Positions 24,901 through 35,548 of a stretch of 64,000 nucleotides of DNA are shown in pieces. A program made the translations under genes and the position numbers. How positions within the stretch are numbered: position 1 is the stretch's first letter; every line of letters begins with the position of its first letter. The DNA is from Apostichopus japonicus. Lineage: Eukaryota; Echinodermata; Holothuroidea; Aspidochirotida; Stichopodidae. Location of the stretch: contig NC_092564.1 in assembly GCF_037975245.1 (NCBI RefSeq), forward strand, positions 5,384,484 to 5,448,483, read 5' to 3'. The notes below the pieces were generated by a model that saw only the letters and a list, made by a program, of their open reading frames with translations, was not told the origin of the DNA and ran no database searches.

Positions 24901-27900
24901 AAAGTTATGAAAACCAAAGAGAAAGTAAACAGTTTCAGATCCTTATTGCATTGATGACATCACAGATTTACAACATCACAGCTCCCAGGCATGTCTTGTA
25001 AACTAGGATATCTTCCAAAATGGAACAACATTTGCCTTAATAGCAGGTGTATGGGTGAGTTGTTCTTCTTTACAAAGATCTCTGTCATATTAGCTGCAAG
25101 ATGAATGGTTGGGTTTGTATACCCTTCAATTTTCAATCCTCTCTAACATCATGTCAGCGAGGCCGATCACCGTAAACGTAGAGTTAGGTAGGATACAAAA
25201 ATATACTATGTACAACACTAGGAACCGTGCGTAACATATATTTAATCAAAGTACTATGTACAACACTTCCTTGTAACACCTTGTGGCCAACCCAACAAGC
25301 CTTCTCCACCAGCAAGCAAGGGCTCGCTGACAGCGAATATGCATGAGTGAACATAAAGATTAACTATTGTTACAAAAATAAAAGGGCATCATTCCTATAT
25401 TGTCTTAGCATTTCGGATATACACATGAGGGATAAAGGTTAAGGGTGAGAGCTAACTATACAATTGAATACAGTCGTTTGTTATTTCATTAAAAATATAG
25501 TGGGCCTTCAGTTTTTATTATAAGATGTTACATCGCTACATTTTCATTCCATGGACTGCTTATTTTCTGACACTTACATGAAGTCCGCCGCTTGGGTCCA
25601 TTTTTTCGAAAACCATTCTCTCCGCAGCACCGGTGCCATAGCAACATTGCTTGTCAGCGAAAGCACAGATTGCGTCTCGTACCTGCTGCTCATTCATAGT
25701 TCCGACACTAATAGGGGAATAAAAAATATTTTAAAATTCACGTTTATTGACGCTGCTTATTAAAATTTTAATAAAACAGCTTTCAGTTTTAGCCACTAAG
25801 CATATTAAACTTTTAAAAAAAAATGTTCAGTTTTATTCACTAAGATAATTAAACAAAAAAAAATTGTAGGAAAGTAAATTTCTCTTTGTTCTAGGTGAAT
25901 TCCGACAAATTAATTGCTTAAGAGGCAATGTGTTAATTGCATCGAAAGCTGAAGACCATAAAATTCCATTCAACCCTTCTTTTTCTAGTTTCCATATATA
26001 TTATACTCCTTCGAAAGACTTAAAATCACACAGAAAGATTCCACTGCGTAAACAGATATGGAAATGACTTCCTGGGCTTGTTTATAAGCTTGAAAGTCAC
26101 ACATCAACAATACTAATTTACAAGTTCAGAAGACTAGGCTGCTAATTTAGGATTCTTGTCAAAGTGGAGAAATGTATAGCAGCACACTGAAACCAAGCAA
26201 TCTTCAATCCCATTTATATCTATTTTCCAGACTTTTGCCATCCTTACCCTGTAAATGTTTGCATGGGTCTGCTAGCTTCGTCTGGTGGTTGGTAGGCTGG
26301 TGGCGGTAATGGAGCTCCTGTTTTTGTGAAAAAGACATCCAACAATCACAGCTGTTTACTATAGAGGGTGAATTGCTCACACACTAATAAGGCGCTGTTA
26401 CAATGTACCTAATGATCAGCAGAAGGTATTCTGTGAAACAGTCATGCCACATGGAATGATGGTATCACAACATGCCGTATGGAATGATGGTGTCACAACA
26501 TGCCACATGGAATGATGGTGTCACAACATGCCACATGGAATGATGGTGTCACAACATGCCACATGGAATGATGGTGTCACAACATGCCATTACAAATAAG
26601 GTGACACTTAGGTATTCTGTGAAATAGTCATGCTACATGGAATGATGGTGTCACAACATGCCATTGCAATTAAGGTGACTCTTAGGTATTCTGTGAAATA
26701 GTCATGCTACATGGAATGATGGTGTCACAACATGCCATTGCAATTAAGGTGACTCTTAGGTATTCTGTGAAATAGTCATGCTACATGGAATGATGGTGTC
26801 ACAACATGCCATTGCAATTAAGGTGACTCTTAGATATTCTGTGAAACAGTCATGCTACAACATGCCATTGCAATTAAGGTGACTCTTAGATATTCTGTGA
26901 AACAGTCATGCTACAACATGCCATTGCAATTAAGGTGATTCTTAGGTATGCTGTGTTAACAGTCATGCTACATGGAATGATGGTGTCACAACATGCCATT
27001 GCAATTAAGGTGACTCTTAGATACTCTGTGAAACAGTCATGCCACATGGAATGATCATGGTGTCACAACATGCCATTGCCAATAAGGTGACTCTTAGGTA
27101 TTCTGTGTTAACAGTCATGCTACATGGAATGATGGTGTCACAGCACGCCACTACAATTAAGGTGACACTTAACCAAATTTTTGTCACAATAGTGTGGGCA
27201 AGAAGAGAGTAAGGTGTCTCATATTTTTGTCACAACATCCAGGGACACATAATTACTGACCTTATCCACCTCTCCCCCCACCCCACCCCACCCCCACAAT
27301 GTTGATATCAATGGGTAGTACCTACACTGTCCACTGAAAGGAAAGGGTTGACATTTTACAGACCTCTCAGTGATTTGGACCTGGTACTTCTATGTTTCAA
27401 GGGTCATGGTCAAATGCCTAAGTTTGGAATATGTGTTTTAGATCAAAATGTAACTATAAGTCTGGTTATTCTTCACTAAATACAAACATGATGCTTTTCA
27501 TGTGAATTATAGGCTTTGATAATTATTTAACGAATTTGGTAACCTCTATGTGCAAGCCAAGAATAAATATTTACGTTTGCAGTCGTAAACAGGGCCGATG
27601 GGGGGCCCAGAAATGATGACATCCTCTTCAGTCAATGACAATGTTTATGTGTGGAGTAGCGATGTATTAAACAATACACTTACACCTTTACCAATTCAAT
27701 AATGTAAAATGACACAGCGATATCAAGGTTGTGGGGAGACAGGTAAGCTAGGACAAAGTAAATATCAAGCAACGTCATTCTTCAGACACAACCTGTAAAA
27801 TTAAATCCAACAACTATATGAAGCACTTGCTACTGTATAACGGTTGAAAATAAAAACATAATATTATACTTCAGTTGCACGTGGACAAGAATACTTGGCT

Positions 27901-30900
27901 GTGGATGTACTGTGTAAACATCAATATAATTACACAGAAGATGTGTTTATTTATATGAGCGAGAGGCAATCAAAATTTCCAAAATGTTCATAAAATCTGT
28001 GTTTAGCCTTTTGGAAAAGATATTCAAGTGAGAAGTGAGACACAATGGGTCTATCATTAACGTGTGTGCCACAAACAGAATGAACCATTACTGTTGTTGT
28101 TATTATTATTTAATACAGAATGTAAGTTCTGTAGTGTCAACGAAACAGAGTTTGTGGTTTCAAGCTATATTATTGCCTTCATTGTTAGCTACCCATGATA
28201 TGAATACACACCAACCGACCTAACTAACATCTACCTTACCAGCAGCGGCGCCTGATTGTTCGTAACCCGGTGGAGCCTCAAAGGAATTAATGTCCGGGGG
28301 TGGAAGGTTGCTTGGAGGAGCCTCATCGTCATCATTATCCTCTGGGTCAGTATCGGGTATATCATCGCCCTGGTAGCTGGGACCAGCGTCGGATGCCTGA
28401 TTCGGCTGCCAGGCTGGAGAAATCAGGAATAAGCAACTTAACATGATTATTTGCTTAATCGTATTCAAGAACAACACTGTCCACAGATAAAAGGGCTTGT
28501 GGTTTTCCTATTTTGGTGATATAATAGTCCCTTAGCTTTGATAGTGTTGCTTTTTATTGTAGATGTCCAACATTATGTTCGGATACTTAACTTATGTGGT
28601 CACATAACATTCTGTCAATTATCTATCAAAAAATAACTTTGAATTGAAAAATAAGCTCAAAAATAACTTAAAACATGGTTTGATACCCTAACTGTACCAT
28701 TCCATCCGCCAAAGACGTTTTAACTAGGTTAGGCCCTGACAAGAATCTGTCATTCTGTTAGATTTTTCCAGTTTTCCTAAAGTTTATTATGAAAATGATT
28801 TACAACACCCTAGACCTAGACTCTTGACCCCACAGCAGCATCCCTGCTGACAAACCCCTGGTCTCCACCCTGATACGTTGTTTTCCAAATGTAATGCAAC
28901 ATACAGCTAACTACACAACCCTTCAGAATATTAAATTGCAAGATATTAAACTTTTCAAATCTTTAAAGATTTATGACATATCAGAATATCAAACATGGAA
29001 ATAGTGACACAAACTGAACCCAAGATATGATATAAATGATAAAAAATAACAGACCTAATATTTCTACTTTTATATATACTTAATGTAATACTTGACTGTT
29101 TCTAGCATGTATTGATATTACAGTGATGACCTCATACAATAGACCTAGTGCAGAGAGATTCACAACATGCAGATGTGTGTGATATTTATGAATCATTGAT
29201 TTCCTTATGTACAGAGTGTTCGATGGGTACTTACGAGTAAATGCCTGTTGATCCGCTGCCCCGTTTGGTTGAGGGGGCATCGCCATTGCCGCTTGTCCTA
29301 GAAAAAAGACAACAAAGTTGTCATATATTAAATGTTACAAGTCCAGCAGCTTTGTTTATAAAGTGACATTAATAAACCGGTCAACACAAGCATTGTAACA
29401 AGTCATGCAATGAGTCACTATATACTGTAGATTTGTAACAAGTCATGTATTGAGTCACTATATAGATTTCACATGTCAATTGACTTGAATGTAGAGTATG
29501 AAGCATCCTTTTGCCTATAGGGATACTATGTTGTACATTGTTACTTCAGTCAACGGCTGGAATATTTTATTTCTTCAAAATTTCAAAACTGAACCAGCTC
29601 CTTTACTGTTTACATAATGATATGCGAGAATGTACTATTAAAAGTCACCGTTTCTCAGTTGGACTATGATAATAATAATGATAATCATAATAATGATGAT
29701 AATTATGATGATAATGATAATTAATGATAAAAATAATGAATTTATAGGGCGCTAACAACAACTCCAGTAGAGCAACCATCTTAAGCGTTTCAAAAACACA
29801 AACTAAATTTCTAGTAAAAAATACAAAAAGGCCTGACTAAAATCAATTTTCTCCAATTTGGATTTGAAGCTAGCAACAGAAGTGTCATTTCTTATAGACA
29901 AAGGAAGTAAATTCCTATGAGCTGAGCCAAATTTACAGAAAGAACAATCCCCATAGGACTGTAGGAATGACAAGGATATTTGTAATATAATAAGGAAGAT
30001 GTTTGGGAAGTTGGCAGGAAGGGGAAGTTCATTGATATTTACATGACTGAAACATAGACAAAAGCAATTAGCGCTCTGATATTCAACTGGTACAGTCTTG
30101 CGTTTCCTTGTCAGAACATACAGGAAATACTCAAGTGTTCAAATTTTGCTGGGAATTGTGAAGGCTCTCAATTTTGTCTATATTGGTGTCATATTGTATG
30201 TTCCGGAAGACGTCAATATAATGAAGGAAAAGTTATTCTTGATTCTTGAACGTATATTTCACGTAACGTAAATAACCATAAACAATGACGTGTAGGGTAT
30301 ATACGTAAGGAGTAGCAGCAAGCATGGAGAGTGATTATAGAGTAGCGTGCATGAGTATTTATACTTACATACTTAATGAGATAACATGGGATGTAATTGG
30401 CTAACCAGCATCTTATCTGATTGGCCTATAATATAACAGTGTGATTGGTTATATGACAATTAGACTTATGACGTCACATCACAATTGGAATACACTGTTT
30501 TTTTTTTTGTACACAAAGTTGCTATGTACACATCTTTGCACCAGCACCTTACAATCTGACAATATAACATAGATTTGTTTTGTGAATGTTGTACTGGATA
30601 AATAATTCCCTGATAAAAGCTTGACCTACTGATGGAGGTATATAATTCAAAGCAATGTTTCTTGAAAAAAAGTCATCATTCAAGCAGTGAATTTGAAGCA
30701 AAAGTAGATATTAATTGTCTATGAATTATGTTACTGTTGAGAAGATAACAATGTTGGTATGTTCTATCTTGTTAGCTTTTTTTATTCCATTTCATGTTTC
30801 GTTCCCTAACTTTGACTACTTAAGGTATTCAGTCAGCTTCTGAAGGCATACATAGTATATACATAGTACATACATAGTACGTACATAGTACAGACAATAT

Positions 30901-31892
30901 CAATAATGAGTATGCTAGATGACTGTAGACAAAACACAACAAAATGTTCCAGTGTACTTTTTGTTACTTCTGAAAAGATGGCAGAACTTTTTTAACTAAA
31001 ATTTCTAACAACACCATTACTGAGAATTTTGAAATGAAAGAGAAGAAACCACTTTTCTTTTTACAATGTTCAATCTTACAAAGAGAAGACATCAGTCATG
31101 TGATTTATTTCAGTTCATTTATTTTACATCATAATAGGAAGACATCTTAATCTTATAAACATTTAAGTGATTCAATATGATACAAAGAAAAGACGGAGAA
31201 TCCAAGAAAGTGGAAGCCTGTCAAAAGCAGATCAACCAATGAGAAATCAATAATGGTTTTAAAAAAAATTGGCAACTGGGAAAACAAAAATACAAGCAGA
31301 AAGCAAAATATTTAATTCTTAACAAATGGGGTTTTCTTGTTTTATTTGACAGTGGGAAACAAACCCTGGATTGTTCTTTAAGTACAAAACATAAGTACAT
31401 AACATTAGAACCAAAGATAAGTACATTTAACATAAAGTACAAAACATAAGGATTTCCGATATTTTCATCAACATTATTATTGAATTACACTTACAACACT
31501 GACCTTTGAGTTTAGTTTTGCTAGTATGCCTCTGAATAATTTAATGAGTAAACAGCTCAAAGAACCATTACTTGGAGAGCAAAGACTGTCTCTTTTTTAT
31601 TATGGGCCATTTACAACATTCACAATTCTCTGTCAGGTTCCTATAGCTGTGATTATTCGATGAGCATACAAGAGAATATATTTGTATTTAACCAAACCTT
31701 GGTAGTAAGGAGGAGGTGCAGAGGGTTGTGCTGCCATCTGCCCATAGCCTGGTTGCTGGTCTAATACAAACCCTATCTGCACTGGTGCAGCACCCTGCTG
31801 TGCAGGAGGGTAGGAAGACTGTGGTTGACTCATTTGGTAAGGACACAGAGACCCTCGGATGACGATTTAGCAGAAACAGTATTAAAACAAAC
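15844..31892 (-). CDS. SSUH2: SSUH2-like gene, copy A (complete, 12 coding exons, 457 aa)
   Basis: Spliced by eye from twelve exons whose phases all agree: 31698-31833, 29235-29297, 28240-28413, 26248-26317, 25578-25707, 23735-23920, 22917-22979, 21786-21889, 19945-20037, 18308-18410, 17548-17652 and 15844-15990 (1,374 nt with stop). Residues 1-148 are proline-rich with three PPxY motifs (PPPY 40-43, PPGY 114-117, PPAY 130-133) and an acidic run near 87-97. Residues 149-253 hold the CCYG and LESFTETRS blocks typical of SSUH2. Residues 255-324 carry six CxxC half-sites in the style of the DnaJ cysteine-rich zinc domain. Residues 331-440 match the SSUH2 C-terminal region (PITEVKY, FWVYG). The protein ends CTIL, a possible CAAX prenylation box, preceded by CC at 450-451. 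SSUH2 is poorly characterised; the human gene has been linked to tooth development. The PPxY motifs suggest WW-domain partners (inference). The span includes a 59-nt 5'UTR part of exon 1. Confidence 0.92.
16020..16835. repeat. Degenerate repeats in SSUH2-A intron 11
   Basis: Four diverged copies of a block reading GAAACCAT, ACAAAGTA, then AAACTTGAAnACTCAGGAT, near 16,025, 16,300, 16,445 and 16,790. C-rich tracts lie between them. Confidence 0.6.
16543..16588. repeat. TA microsatellite
   Basis: Alternating T/A with minor interruptions, in SSUH2-A intron 11. Confidence 0.85.
17548..17652 (-). CDS. SSUH2: SSUH2 copy A exon 11
   Basis: 105 nt, phase 0 to 0, TTCTCCAG acceptor and GTAAGA donor, residues 375-409. 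Encodes VWPISQYEVPEINE and ends KLLQQ, as in vertebrate SSUH2. Confidence 0.9.
17915..18165. repeat. Possible tRNA-derived SINE fragments in SSUH2-A intron 10
   Basis: The minus strand at about 17,935-17,950 contains GGTTCAAATC and the plus strand at about 18,098-18,110 contains CGGTTGAAACCCC. Both resemble the RNA polymerase III B box. No matching A box was confirmed. Confidence 0.3.
18308..18410 (-). CDS. SSUH2: SSUH2 copy A exon 10
   Basis: 103 nt, TTTTCCAG acceptor and GTAAGT donor, residues 340-374. Encodes INNVEDFIHEPSDLPDE and VSGKSVF, matching the family's VSG segment. Confidence 0.9.
18411..19944. other. SSUH2: SSUH2-A intron 9
   Basis: AT-rich intron; a C-rich run near 19,780. No repeat or gene recognised. 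Confidence 0.6.
19945..20037 (-). CDS. SSUH2: SSUH2 copy A exon 9 (zinc half-sites 5-6)
   Basis: 93 nt, ATTTGCAG acceptor, residues 309-339 plus two bases. Encodes CGRCGGDG and CPICEGFA, then RWYIQLKVQ. The donor is GTAAGT at 19944; an earlier GTGCAA donor would break the frame into exon 10. Confidence 0.9.
20415..20988. repeat. 12-bp tandem repeat, about 570 bp, in SSUH2-A intron 8
   Basis: Near-perfect repeats of ATGCATACATAG/A with occasional ATGCATATATAA variants. The period of 12 keeps two minus-strand frames open (MYASMYAF and CMHLCMHL patterns); these are by-products, not genes. Confidence 0.95.
20989..21785. other. SSUH2: Rest of SSUH2-A intron 8
   Basis: AT-rich; two similar short blocks near 21,350 and 21,480 (TTTTAGTC CACCACTC type). 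No gene recognised. Confidence 0.5.
21786..21889 (-). CDS. SSUH2: SSUH2 copy A exon 8 (zinc half-sites 3-4)
   Basis: 104 nt, GAACCAG acceptor and GTGAGT donor, residues 275-308 plus two bases. Encodes CSSCHGSG and CFSCHGSG. Confidence 0.92.
22394..22884. mobile_element. Non-autonomous DNA transposon, 491 bp, 14-bp TIRs
   Basis: Perfect terminal inverted repeats CAGGGATGTGCCCA and TGGGCACATCCCTG, flanked by the direct repeat AACTTA (22388-22393, 22885-22890). Lies in SSUH2-A intron 7. The GCCCAGCACT motif is repeated internally. No transposase seen. The CAGGG ends suggest a hAT-like family, though a 6-bp target duplication is shorter than the usual 8. Confidence 0.88.
22917..22979 (-). CDS. 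SSUH2: SSUH2 copy A exon 7 (zinc half-sites 1-2)
   Basis: 63 nt, phase 0 to 0, ATTATAG acceptor and GTAAGC donor, residues 254-274. Encodes CHNCTGCG and CPRCHGRG, two CxxC half-sites. Copy B's version would lie just left of the window. Confidence 0.92.
22980..23734. other. SSUH2: SSUH2-A intron 6
   Basis: Alignable with positions 1-674 in copy B. A plus-strand 74-75 codon frame is present in both copies but only because the intron was duplicated. Confidence 0.6.
23735..23920 (-). CDS. SSUH2: SSUH2 copy A exon 6
   Basis: 186 nt (62 codons, phase 0 to 0), TTTCCACAG acceptor and GTAAAT donor, residues 192-253. Encodes YQLESFTETRSTSWEHLPY, the most recognisable SSUH2 signature. Confidence 0.94.
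25150..25537. mobile_element. 388-bp insertion in copy A intron 5, absent from copy B
   Basis: Flanked by ACAT (25146-25149, 25538-25541). Removing one ACAT and the insert restores the copy B sequence CTAACATTTTCATTC near 2070. On the minus strand an offset reading has TGTAG to GACA ends, which would resemble a solo LTR, but that reading does not restore the site cleanly. Type unresolved. Confidence 0.7.
25578..25707 (-). CDS. SSUH2: SSUH2 copy A exon 5
   Basis: 130 nt, CCTATTAG acceptor and GTAAGT donor, residues 148-191, leaves phase 0. Encodes VRDAICAFADKQCCYG, a block diagnostic of SSUH2 proteins. Confidence 0.92.
26248..26317 (-). CDS. SSUH2: SSUH2 copy A exon 4
   Basis: 70 nt, AAAAACAG acceptor and GTAAGG donor, residues 125-147. 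Proline-rich, with PPPAY and YQPPDEAS. Confidence 0.85.
26430..27165. repeat. Minisatellite in intron 3 of SSUH2 copy A
   Basis: Same composite unit as at 2994-3440 (CATGGAATGATGGTGTCACA plus GCAATTAAGGTGACTC blocks), with more copies. Some units lack the first half. Confidence 0.88.
28240..28413 (-). CDS. SSUH2: SSUH2 copy A exon 3
   Basis: 174 nt from a TTTCTCCAG acceptor to a GTAAGG donor, residues 67-124. Encodes the acidic DTDPEDNDDDE run and the PPGY motif. The donor was chosen over a GTAGAT six bases on because only it keeps the frame into exon 4. Confidence 0.9.
28414..29234. other. SSUH2: SSUH2-A intron 2
   Basis: Alignable with copy B intron 2 (4608-5430); small indels only. Nothing else seen. 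Confidence 0.6.
29235..29297 (-). CDS. SSUH2: SSUH2 copy A exon 2
   Basis: 63 nt between a TTTTCTAG acceptor and a GTAAGT donor, residues 46-66, enters phase 1 and leaves phase 1. Encodes MAMPPQPNGAAD. Its counterpart in copy B is intact, which supports the exon. Confidence 0.88.
29635..30110. mobile_element. Old dispersed repeat in SSUH2-A intron 1
   Basis: Contains TTATAGGGCGCTAACAAC near 29,740 and AGTAAATTCCTATGAGCTGA near 29,907, a layout I associate with short dispersed repeats of marine invertebrates. Copy B keeps only the later part (about 5,668-5,930), so the element predates the duplication and copy B lost its front. A GAT/AAT microsatellite (29,668-29,736) sits at its start. Confidence 0.45.
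30187..30483. mobile_element. 297-bp solo-LTR-like insertion in copy A intron 1
   Basis: Starts TGTCATATTG and ends CATCACA (TG...CA ends), flanked by ATTGG on both sides (30182-30186, 30484-30488). Copy B has the empty site TATATTGGAATACAC near 5,980. A 5-bp target duplication and TG/CA ends fit a solo LTR; orientation is unknown. Confidence 0.75.
31698..31892 (-). CDS. SSUH2: SSUH2 copy A exon 1 (5'UTR part plus codons 1-45)
   Basis: ATG at 31833-31831 begins MSQPQSSYPP. The coding part ends at 31698 before a GTTTGG donor, phase 1. A TTTCTTTCAG acceptor just above 31892 implies at least one upstream non-coding exon, so 31834-31892 is 5'UTR. PPPYY lies at residues 40-44. Confidence 0.85.
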
Positions 31893-33096
31893 CTGAAAGA
31901 AATAAGAATTCAAGTTCGATAAAACACAGCGATCTCAAATGTATTTAATTATATGGTGCCCTTCACATGATCCTACGTAGGTAACTTCAAGTACTGTGTT
32001 AAACATGTGTAGTTGCCTGTTCACACTGATAGACACTGCACATAAACTTTGCATTTATTTGAATGTTCTTTGTAACATCTATAAGTAACCACTTTTGGAT
32101 CACAAACTGAAAACAGCTATAAGAGGCTAAGAGCAGAACAAGAAAACATCTATTTTTCTTCTCAAGCAACTTCACAAACTGTTTTCACCCATAATTTTTT
32201 TAAATTGTCCAACAAAATTTATTCATGATGTTCGGAAAGTTTTTCCCTGTTTGGGCATGAAGACATTTCCAGGTATAAATCCATCTCACTGTGTTAGTAG
32301 TATCCAATCAAACAATCCTGGGCAAGAAAATGTAGTTGAAGGATTTAACTGGTACAGTGTTAGATCATCAGTACCCTTTTCCTGTTAAAGTAAATCTCGG
32401 CTATCAGCACTGTGATGTTACTGCATACCATCATACTAGTGTACACTAATCCTACCTGTTAGTGTCTCGTGGATAGTTCTGTGCCATTGAGTGTCAGATT
32501 GTATGATATTATCAAATCATAGAGAAATGTTAACTGAATAACTAGAATAAAGAAAATATGTTCACACTGTACAAATTGGTGGGCACCCTAGTCTTTCATA
32601 TTTAGGTATGTACAGTTAAGTCAAGAGACCTACAGGATTATGGCATGGTGCCTATTTTCCTATAAAGATGAATTTTTTTAATTCATGATTTTACCAAAAA
32701 CAACCTGTAGCAACAGAATATAAACCAACCTGGAAGTGTGTCAAAATTTGCACTGCAAGGTTCAAATTACCACTATCCGATAACATTGTGCACTTAAGTT
32801 TCCTTCTTCCAGCCCAACTGTTAAGGGTTGTGTTCAATGGCCAGAATAAAAGGAAGTTTGCAGACTATTATTTCTACACCTTTCTTTATAGTATCTACAT
32901 CATTCCTATTAATACAAAGGAGAGTATTTGTAATCAATTGAGGTAACACGTACTCAAGTAGACATAATAGGTATCGAAAACTGCGCCATTATTAGCAAAC
33001 GGTTTTCTACACAGAAATTGCCACAATTTTCATCAATAGTTTATTCAAAGTAAGATATTTGTTTAAATACACATGTTGCTAAGACATTGCAAAAGC
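31893..33096. other. SSUH2: 5' region of SSUH2 copy A shared with copy B
   Basis: Alignable with 7352-9020. A minus-strand donor-like site follows CACTAACAG near 32,456 (GTAGGA) and AACTAACAG near 7,708 in copy B (GTATGT). It is a candidate end of an upstream non-coding exon; no start site identified. Confidence 0.35.
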
Positions 33097-35548
33097 TAGA
33101 ATATTTAAGAGAAATTTATATACATGGCAAATTGACAATGAATACAATTATAATTTATATATATTTTATATTATATATAATTTGGATCCACCATAATTCA
33201 GACATTACATGTTAAACATGACCATGTTAAACATTGATCTTTAATCAAGATGGCAATCTATTGTCACTATTGTTACATCTCTGGTCACAAATTATGTTTG
33301 TAAGGAAGTATTTTTTCTAATTTTTATAAGTTATGTCTGCCAAAGGAAGCGATTACTGCTGCAACAGTTAATGATTTATGAAGTAAAATCTACCCTATCC
33401 TACGGAGAAGAAGGGGCTCTACATAAGCCAGAAACGACTGCCTGCCCCAGTTTTCACAAGCCCATTGACAGTTCAGCCCATGGGCTCTGTGAGTTAACAT
33501 TATCATACTTCAGTATCTTCAAGTGTAGAGGCCAGGTGGGAGAAAGAGAGACAGTCAAAGAAGACATGACAAAACCAGAGTCAGAGCTGAACTGCCTTGT
33601 ATTTTAAATTTAAGTTTCATGCCACACCCGGTGTACTGTAGCAGTACCACCTTTACATTCTATCTACATTAAAACATAGCAAGAATGTATATAGAACAAT
33701 TACATAATACACATTCCACATATACAGATGTACCTCTACACAAGGACTAGTTTCACGACAACAGTTAACATCGTTTGGCCTACTTGGACCAGATCTAGCC
33801 TACACTACGCTATGGTTGCTAAGCTTCATTGAACTTCGTTCCCACATGAAGCTCGAAAGTCTCAGTTAGTAGAGCTTTAATCACTACCTGACGACAAAGA
33901 GACCAATAAAAATTATGATATAGGCTTATATATCGATTATCAACTTCGAAATGCAACTTACGAAAAACCGACAAATTGCTGTGGTTTACTTGTGTTGATC
34001 AGCGGCCCAACCCGTCACACAGCTAGTGGAATACTGTCATTGTGTGGACCGTTCACACTGTCATTCCATCACACCAAAGGGCACACCCATAGAGCAGGAT
34101 ATAAGAACACGGGCGCGGAAATTGCGCAAGATTTGAACGTCGTCTGCTCACTGTTTACGTTCTAGTTGACTTTTTCGAGCGAGGCTGTGGCTCTGGTGGG
34201 GGCGGTTAATGGGGACGAAAATTTGGCTTTGTCTGCCCCCACCCTCCCCCCCCCCCAAGAAAAAAAGCTGGCCACTCCCTGAAGTGAATAACATTGATGT
34301 AATTTTCGCTATGGATAAAAGAAAGCAGTCACCATTTTGTCTGAGAAGAATCAAGGGTCTTGACCGTTAAGTACATAACAAATGATGTCAAGGAAATTGG
34401 AATGAGGATTATCCATGTTGTACTTTTTCTGGATCAAAATGTGTGTGTCACTGAAAATGAAAGATCTTGATTGTGAAAAGTACACGACTAATTATTTCAT
34501 GTGGAATTTAATTTCGCGAAATGTGCATGAAACAGCCGCAGTGTATGGTGTGTTTCATGCGGAGCAAGAAGTCGCTATTGCCTATTGGATTAAAAGAAAA
34601 TGGAAGATCTTAAGTTGACCGTAAAGTATAACTAATTATGCCATGGACAATTTCTATGAGGATCATTTTCTTGAACAAAAGTGGATTATCGGGCAATATG
34701 TTAGGCTATAGCCTAATTTGATTTATTCTGTGCACGAATCAAGGAGATTTAACAACGTGCGTGTCGATCATCATTAATTTCCATGCCGGATTTACTTCTG
34801 TAGGAAACTTAGCACAGATTTGGGGAAGTGAAGATAGGATAAAGGTCGTTGCTTTAATATTTGAAGACTCGGGAGGATTTCTTCTACTTATTTTGGCATT
34901 TTTAGGGAAGATACGTGATAAGTAACCCCCCAAATTTGTTTAAGCTAGCTTATAATACAACTTGTAAACGGCGGCTTTGCGTTAGCGGTATTACGATTCC
35001 GCCCTTTACTGTTGGAGCAAAGTTAATTCTGTCAACATATAACATTTCAGAATAAACAGGTATATATTTCTCTGCTACTGTAAAATTATATAACGTTAGA
35101 TGCGTATAGTCGAAATTATAACAAGTCTATAAATACATTATGAACATATAAATGAAGGAGACAAACTGATCAGCTTTGACAAACACTTCAACCAAAGGGA
35201 GGAACATTTACCTCTGGTAATAAGCCTATCCTCACAGTTGATTGTATAGGCTCAGCCTCGAGTTACCACTTACCGGATACCAGATGGGAAAATTTATAAT
35301 TCACAGTGCTGGGCCGGGCGGTGGTGTAATAGACCTATATGTATCGACGAAACGGACCGTACAAGAGTTATCGCCTTTTCAGTTACAGTGTTGCTCAAGA
35401 ATGAGCGTCGCTCAAGTGTACGATGAAGGTATAAAGGTACTTGCAATCATTCATGCATGCTGCGAAAACTAAAAACTTGTCATATTTACACCACGTCATG
35501 CATTCTTGACAATTGCAACAGTGCCAAGTCGATCTTAAAAATGGAGCC
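33097..35548. other. Interval upstream of SSUH2 copy A
   Basis: Not duplicated. Begins with an AT-rich patch (33,150-33,185) and has a C-rich tract near 34,237. No exon recognised. Copy A's native promoter may lie here. Confidence 0.5.

Larger units (their letters stand above)
9021..33096. repeat. Segmental tandem duplication, unit A (inferred extent)
   Basis: The right limit is seen directly. The left limit at 9021 is inferred: in a simple head-to-tail duplication unit A must start where unit B ends, giving a unit near 24 kb. The part left of 23,090 cannot be compared because its partner is outside the window. Confidence 0.6.
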
